Positions 59,882 to 64,000 of a stretch of DNA of 64,000 bases are shown here, piece after piece (position 1 is the stretch's first letter; each line of letters begins with the position of its first letter). The stretch comes from DATBLQ01 sp036555325. GTDB lineage: Bacteria; Pseudomonadota; Alphaproteobacteria; Rhizobiales; Aestuariivirgaceae. The notes under the pieces are model-generated. The model was given only the letters and a program-made list of their open reading frames with translations, searched no databases and had not been told where the DNA came from. The stretch lies in assembly GCA_036555325.1 (NCBI GenBank), contig DATBLQ010000039.1, forward strand, positions 1 through 64,000, written 5' to 3'. Position numbers and translations under genes: made by a program.

Positions 59882-60526
59882 GTGAACTTCGGCATGAATC
59901 AGAAGTGGGCGAAAATTGCGGCAGGCCTGATACACGATCTGCATCGCACGCGTTTTCCGCTGACGCGCCGGACGGTCCTGCCGCCGAACGTGCGCGCAAT
60001 GGAGGCCAACCTCCTCCACATTCACGAAGTTTTCGGCAGGCACGGCGTCACGTTCTGGCTGCGCGATGGAACGGCGCTCGGCGTGTACCGCGACGGCGCG
60101 ATCCTGCGTTGGGACGACGACACCGACCTCGGCGTTTGGCTGGAGGACCTCCCGAAAATCGACGCCGCGCTTGCCGAGCTGAAGAAGTTGGGGTTCACCG
60201 TCTATTTACGGACGCCGCACGTGATCGGTCTGCTGAGACGCTGGGAAACGGCCGAGATCGTGGTGAGTGGCGTGGCGACGGCGGACGACGAGTACACCGG
60301 CGTCCTCGAAACGTTTTTCCGCAAGCTCACCACCGTGTCGTTTCTCGGCCGCGACTTCCACATCCCCATGGACATAAACGGCTACTTCGAGTTTTCTTAC
60401 GGTCCCGACTGGAGGACGCCAAAGCCGTGCGCGTGGTGGGCAAGCTCGTGGTGGTTGCCGCAGGCCGCGCGCACCGCCCACGTGCGCAAGTTCGTCAGCC
60501 AGCGTCCACGTGGTTTGCTGTCGTAG
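59882..60526 (+). CDS. LicD/fukutin-family phosphotransferase (copy 2)
   Basis: The 214-residue protein has the LicD core FWLRDGTALGVYRDGAILRW directly followed by DDDTDLGVW at about 80-88, the metal-binding acidic motif, and MDINGYFEFSYGPDWRTPKP near the C-terminus, matching the Tyr-Gly-x-Asp-Trp element also seen in copy 1 (YGADWHIRK). The start is a GTG at 59882. It is divergent from exostosin-like copy 2, and its stop is immediately adjacent to the stop of the convergent CDP-alcohol transferase. It shares the high GC of copy 2 of the exostosin-like gene. Confidence 0.83.
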   Translation: MNFGMNQKWAKIAAGLIHDLHRTRFPLTRRTVLPPNVRAMEANLLHIHEVFGRHGVTFWLRDGTALGVYRDGAILRWDDDTDLGVWLEDLPKIDAALAELKKLGFTVYLRTPHVIGLLRRWETAEIVVSGVATADDEYTGVLETFFRKLTTVSFLGRDFHIPMDINGYFEFSYGPDWRTPKPCAWWASSWWLPQAARTAHVRKFVSQRPRGLLS

Positions 60527-61156
60527 TCATTTTGCTTTTTGTTGGCGCTGAGCATCGAGCTTCTGCAGCAGTCGTTTTGCTCTCAGTATTCTTTGGATGC
60601 TCGTTAGATTGGTGAGTAACGCGAACAGCCAGAGTCCGGGAATCATTAAGGATGTATCGAAGATGGACTCACCCACTCCTGTGATCACCAGGAGACTACA
60701 CAAGTAGATTATTCTTTCCTGCCGCTCGAACAGATCGGGCCAGTCGTCATTCGAGATTCTGACCTCGATTGCAACTCTTGCCTTTGCATAGCTGATAAGC
60801 AAGCTTCCAGCGAGCGCTAACGTAGCCGGCAGCCAGGCATCGTAGGCATAGGCAATTGTGATCAGAACGATGCATTCCTGATACCGGTCGATGACGGCAT
60901 CGAGATAGCCGCCGAAGGCCGTCATTTCGTGGCGCAGTCGCGCCACTGCCCCATCGAGCGAATCCGCCGCAAACGATACCGCGAGCCCCAGACCAAAGAC
61001 AAAAGCCGAATCGTGCCAGAGATATGCCGCGGCGTTGGCAACGACAAGGCAAAGGCCCATGAGAGTGACTTGGTTTGCAGTAAACCGACGCGCAACTGGC
61101 CGGGCCAGTATCTCCCAAAGTGGATCAATATGACGCTTGAAAAGTCCGTCTATCAT
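60527..61156 (-). CDS. CDP-alcohol phosphatidyltransferase family protein
   Basis: The 209-residue membrane protein has about five or six segments and the family motif D-x2-D-G-x2-A-R-x8-G-x3-D-x3-D, seen as DSLDGAVARLRHEMTAFGGY followed by LDAVIDR. It joins a CDP-activated alcohol (often CDP-diacylglycerol) to an alcohol acceptor. Substrates are not evident; it may form a phosphoinositol- or phosphoglycerol-type lipid. The FGGY kinase gene lies 16 bases upstream and a GT4 gene before that, all on the minus strand. Confidence 0.88.
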   Translation of the reverse strand: MIDGLFKRHIDPLWEILARPVARRFTANQVTLMGLCLVVANAAAYLWHDSAFVFGLGLAVSFAADSLDGAVARLRHEMTAFGGYLDAVIDRYQECIVLITIAYAYDAWLPATLALAGSLLISYAKARVAIEVRISNDDWPDLFERQERIIYLCSLLVITGVGESIFDTSLMIPGLWLFALLTNLTSIQRILRAKRLLQKLDAQRQQKAK

Positions 61157-61172
61157 GTCTCAAACCTTGCAG

Positions 61173-62771
61173 CTAAAGCTGGAATTCCTGGAACGCCCGC
61201 CGGAACCAAGGCGCGGTGGACTTGTAGGCATCGAGAAAGAGCCTATACCGCCGGTCGAAGTAGGCGCGCCTTGCGGGATCATGACGAACCAGCATCCCGT
61301 CTGGGTGTTTTTCCATCATATCCCATGGTGAAGCGATCCATCCCAAGCCGAAAGCAGCAAGTCGCGCCGCTCCCCTAATTCCTGCAAGCTGGGGATGCTC
61401 GGGCACGGCCAGATCTCGCCCCAGGCAGTCAGCCAATATTCGCGACAGGCTTGCGCTTGCCGCCGCGCCGCCCAAAAGCTTCACCGGGCTTGCCGACAAA
61501 ACCCCGGGCTGTTGAGATACCGAGGCGAACGCCCAGCGGGTATTGATTGCAATTCCTTCGGCAACGGCTCGCACCAACGTAGAGCGGTCATCGGTTAGCG
61601 ACAATCCAAGTAATGCGCCGCGCAGGCGATGATCATCCACTGGCGCTCGTTCCCCTGCCAGCCACGGCAGAAAGACGGGGGTAGCGTCCCTCTCACCGTC
61701 TGTCAGCGCCGCATCGATGAACTCGGCATTTACTTCATCAGATGGTCCCCGGCCATTGGTCATCAGGCGAACCATCCAGTCGAAACATGCTCCAGCACTT
61801 TCCTGAGTAGCGATTAGAAGGGGCCTGCCCTCTGCAGCGCTTGCAATAGTCGCATACCCCTCGCTGACGGCGAGACGTCGACCGGGAAAGAAGCCGCCCA
61901 CCCAAGAGCTCGTTCCCATGTGGAGATGGAGTTCTCCATCCTTCAGCGCATCACTTCCAAGCGCCGTGGCGGTTACGTCTCCACACCCGCAGCAAACGGG
62001 GGTTCCTGCATCGAGCCCCAGGTCCTCTGCGGCGTTCCCTCCCAGGAGCCCTGCAACATCGCTGCCATTGGCAAGCTCGGGAAGCATTGTGCGGGGGATT
62101 CCCACCATGCTGATCAGCCGGTCCGACCAGTTCATTACCTTTGGTCTGGTATCCAGCATCCAGGTAAGGTTCGCGCAGTCGTAGGTCGTCACGAATCGGC
62201 CGGTCGCTCGATGCACGAGCCAGTCCTTGACGTCTAAAAGCTTATGTGTCTTGTCCCAAATCTCCGGTTCGTTGTCCCGAATCCACAGCATTTTTCCTGG
62301 TGGATCCATGCCGTTGTGAGAGGGTGCGCCATTAGCCAATCGCACCCACGTGGCAAGCTTGAATGCGTTATAGCCGAATAGCTTGGGAAAGCCCCCGGTC
62401 AGCTTTGCAGTCGTAGCGGCTGACCGTTTGTCCACCCAAATAAGGCACCGTCGAAGCGGTTTACCCGCCTCATCGCAGCAGATGACGCCACACATTTGAG
62501 CGCTGAACACCAATGCGGCCTGGCGCCGTCTCAAGTCAGGCACTTGTCGATGCAGTTCAGCCATGCCCTGCCGCACAGCGTTCCACCAATCCTCAGGGTC
62601 CTGTTCAGCCCAACCAGGAGCAGGGAAATGCGTAACGTAGGATCGGCTACAATGTCCGATCACCCGGAACTGCCGATCGATCGCCCCAAGTTTTACCCCG
62701 CTGGTTCCACAATCGGCAACGATAATGACCTCTCTATTGCTCAATTCGGCCCACGAAGCCTCCCGCCTCAA
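61173..62771 (-). CDS. FGGY family carbohydrate kinase
   Basis: The 532-residue kinase has the first FGGY motif VADCGTSGVKLGAID (phosphate 1), CLIWVDKRSAA, the second phosphate motif LHLHMGTSSWVGGFFPGRRL, and the adenosine motif VKLLGGAAASASLSRILADC. Family members phosphorylate xylulose, ribulose, glycerol or other polyols. The sequence looks most xylulokinase-like, but the substrate cannot be set. Its position between a CDP-alcohol transferase and a glycosyltransferase suggests it supplies a phosphorylated polyol or sugar for lipid or glycan synthesis (inference). Confidence 0.85.
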   Translation of the reverse strand: MRREASWAELSNREVIIVADCGTSGVKLGAIDRQFRVIGHCSRSYVTHFPAPGWAEQDPEDWWNAVRQGMAELHRQVPDLRRRQAALVFSAQMCGVICCDEAGKPLRRCLIWVDKRSAATTAKLTGGFPKLFGYNAFKLATWVRLANGAPSHNGMDPPGKMLWIRDNEPEIWDKTHKLLDVKDWLVHRATGRFVTTYDCANLTWMLDTRPKVMNWSDRLISMVGIPRTMLPELANGSDVAGLLGGNAAEDLGLDAGTPVCCGCGDVTATALGSDALKDGELHLHMGTSSWVGGFFPGRRLAVSEGYATIASAAEGRPLLIATQESAGACFDWMVRLMTNGRGPSDEVNAEFIDAALTDGERDATPVFLPWLAGERAPVDDHRLRGALLGLSLTDDRSTLVRAVAEGIAINTRWAFASVSQQPGVLSASPVKLLGGAAASASLSRILADCLGRDLAVPEHPQLAGIRGAARLAAFGLGWIASPWDMMEKHPDGMLVRHDPARRAYFDRRYRLFLDAYKSTAPWFRRAFQEFQL

Positions 62772-62791
62772 ATAGAGTTAGGACATTCAGC

Positions 62792-63961
62792 TCAGTCCAC
62801 ACTTCGCCCCTCCTGCCGGTCATTGAATCTTTTGACCGCAGAAGCGTAGACAGACTCGATTGCCACGGCGACCTGTCTTATGTCGAATTGTCTGGCATGC
62901 CCGCGCCCCCACTCAGCCCGTGACTTCAGCAACTCTTCATTGTTCGCTGCCTCGATAATGGCGTTGGCGAGCGCCTGCGCGTCCCCGGCCGTAAACAGCG
63001 ACTGCCGCCCCTCCCCCGTCAAAACCGAGCGAAATCCACGATTATCTGCCGCGATGACCGGAACCCCCGCCGCCAATGCTTCTACGATTACGATCCCGAA
63101 GCTTTCACCTGACGGAGAAGGAACGACCACCAGATCGACACTGCGCAACAATTGCTTCACCTCCTCATCGGTCGGTGCGCGCTTGAAACGCAGTTCATTG
63201 CCGGCACCCCCGCCTTGAGCTCTCAGAACCTGATTCTCGAGTTTTCCCGCACCAGCAATCGTCAGCGACAGTTTCTTTGCTCCAACGGGCGCATCTCGCT
63301 CACTGATAAGGTGCCATGCCTTGAGCAGAACATCGATCCCCTTTCGTCCCTCGAGTCGTCCTATGAACAAGACGGAGAATTCATCTGACAGCCGGCGCTT
63401 GTCTTTTGCAACGGCGAAGAACGGCTCAAGATCGATGCCCGGAGGAAGGACGATCGGCTGTGCACTGCCCTCACCCGTACGAAGGTGAGCCAACGGCGCC
63501 GGCGAGACAGCAATTGCTCCATCAAGCCACATCAAAAGCCGCCTGCTGATGAGTTGGAAAAGGAGCCTCAACAACCGTCCCGAAGCAGTATCGGGGGGTG
63601 TATCGTGGAAGGAGGCGACGGTAGCAACTCTTGTCCTGCGCAGCACTTGCATTGCCAGAAAAGGCACCCAGACGCCATGACAGTGCACTATGTCCGGTCG
63701 CCATACGGCGATGCGCTGACTGAGCTCGCACAGCTCTGACCGGCTCGCCCAGGAGAGTTCGAAGCGCGTCCCAACCAACGAAATCATCTTGTGCGCTCCA
63801 AGACACAACACATCGTTCGCCTGCGACTGGGGTGGCGGTCCAGGCGCAATGGTAAGTGTTTGGTGACCTCGCCTTCTAAGTTCCTTGCATAGATCCCGAA
63901 CATGGTTCTGCACCCCGCCCGGACGGTCGATGGCATAGGGACAGATTTGAATGACCCTCAT
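62792..63961 (-). CDS. Family 4 glycosyltransferase
   Basis: The 389-residue GT-B retaining transferase has the acceptor-side motif RPGGVQNHVRDLCKELRRRG at the N-terminus, and the donor-side FSVLFIGRLEGRKGIDVLLK at about 200 and VPSPSGESFGIVIVEALAAG with an EX7E-type pair (Glu in GESFG and Glu in VEAL). The first gene of a minus-strand operon with the FGGY kinase and CDP-alcohol transferase, it probably glycosylates a lipid or glycan acceptor. Only 39 bases of upstream sequence remain in the window. Confidence 0.88.
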   Translation of the reverse strand: MRVIQICPYAIDRPGGVQNHVRDLCKELRRRGHQTLTIAPGPPPQSQANDVLCLGAHKMISLVGTRFELSWASRSELCELSQRIAVWRPDIVHCHGVWVPFLAMQVLRRTRVATVASFHDTPPDTASGRLLRLLFQLISRRLLMWLDGAIAVSPAPLAHLRTGEGSAQPIVLPPGIDLEPFFAVAKDKRRLSDEFSVLFIGRLEGRKGIDVLLKAWHLISERDAPVGAKKLSLTIAGAGKLENQVLRAQGGGAGNELRFKRAPTDEEVKQLLRSVDLVVVPSPSGESFGIVIVEALAAGVPVIAADNRGFRSVLTGEGRQSLFTAGDAQALANAIIEAANNEELLKSRAEWGRGHARQFDIRQVAVAIESVYASAVKRFNDRQEGRSVD

Positions 63962-64000
63962 GCTCGCAGTCTGCGAAAAATACTGATCTGTGTATGGGTA

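Noticed and set aside
59584..60615. A 343-codon plus-strand Arg/Ala-rich open frame
   Set aside because: It lies in GC-rich DNA where stop codons are rare and overlaps exostosin-like copy 2 and LicD copy 2, both with clear motifs.
1..64000. tRNA genes, rRNA genes, CRISPR arrays and insertion sequences
   Set aside because: No cloverleaf-like sequence, regularly spaced repeats or transposase frames were recognised by eye; a dedicated scan was not possible.

Overview
The window reads as chromosome of an alphaproteobacterium, most likely a Hyphomicrobiales (Rhizobiales) member. The evidence is gene content. It has RcdA (DUF1465), TrcR (DUF1013) and GapR (DUF2312), all cell-cycle or nucleoid proteins typical of this class. 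It also has the small families DUF1192, DUF465, DUF1244 and DUF1036, a three-subunit proton-translocating transhydrogenase next to an aa3-type subunit IV-like protein, and the purE-purK-rpsU neighbourhood. No tRNA, rRNA, CRISPR array or insertion sequence was recognised.

Positions 1-31 kb are core genome: ribosomal proteins L31, S21 and L36; purine synthesis (purE, purK); propionyl-CoA synthetase and a second acyl-CoA synthetase; pntAA/pntAB/pntB; an ABC1/UbiB-type kinase; oligoendopeptidase F; an NtrC-type regulator; an L,D-transpeptidase and a DUF882 peptidase-like protein for the cell wall; pyruvate kinase; an RpiR regulator; a short MgtE; and a MATE exporter.

Positions 31.7-37.7 kb form a compact six-gene plus-strand operon: an FMN-dependent 2-hydroxyacid dehydrogenase, an SDR dehydrogenase, a histidinol-dehydrogenase-like enzyme with two changed zinc-ligand positions, and a complete NitT/TauT-type ABC importer. 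It looks like uptake and stepwise oxidation of a small hydroxylated acid. A sulfonate such as dihydroxypropanesulfonate is an attractive but unproven substrate.

Positions 38.8-64 kb are a large accessory locus for a surface glycan or glycolipid, with many strand switches and uneven base composition. It carries a phytanoyl-CoA-type dioxygenase, a Stealth phosphotransferase, an alkaline-phosphatase-superfamily enzyme, several glycosyltransferases (one bifunctional, one trimodular), an FkbM methyltransferase, GDP-fucose synthesis (gmd, fcl), a SyrD-like ABC exporter, two LicD proteins each beside an exostosin-like protein, a CDP-alcohol phosphatidyltransferase, an FGGY kinase and a GT4. Phosphodiester chemistry recurs (Stealth, two LicD, CDP-alcohol transferase, phosphatase-like enzyme), so the product is probably a fucose-related glycan with phosphodiester-linked substituents. 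The LicD plus exostosin-like pairing recalls the eukaryotic FKTN/FKRP plus RXYLT1 machinery and is the most interesting part of the window.
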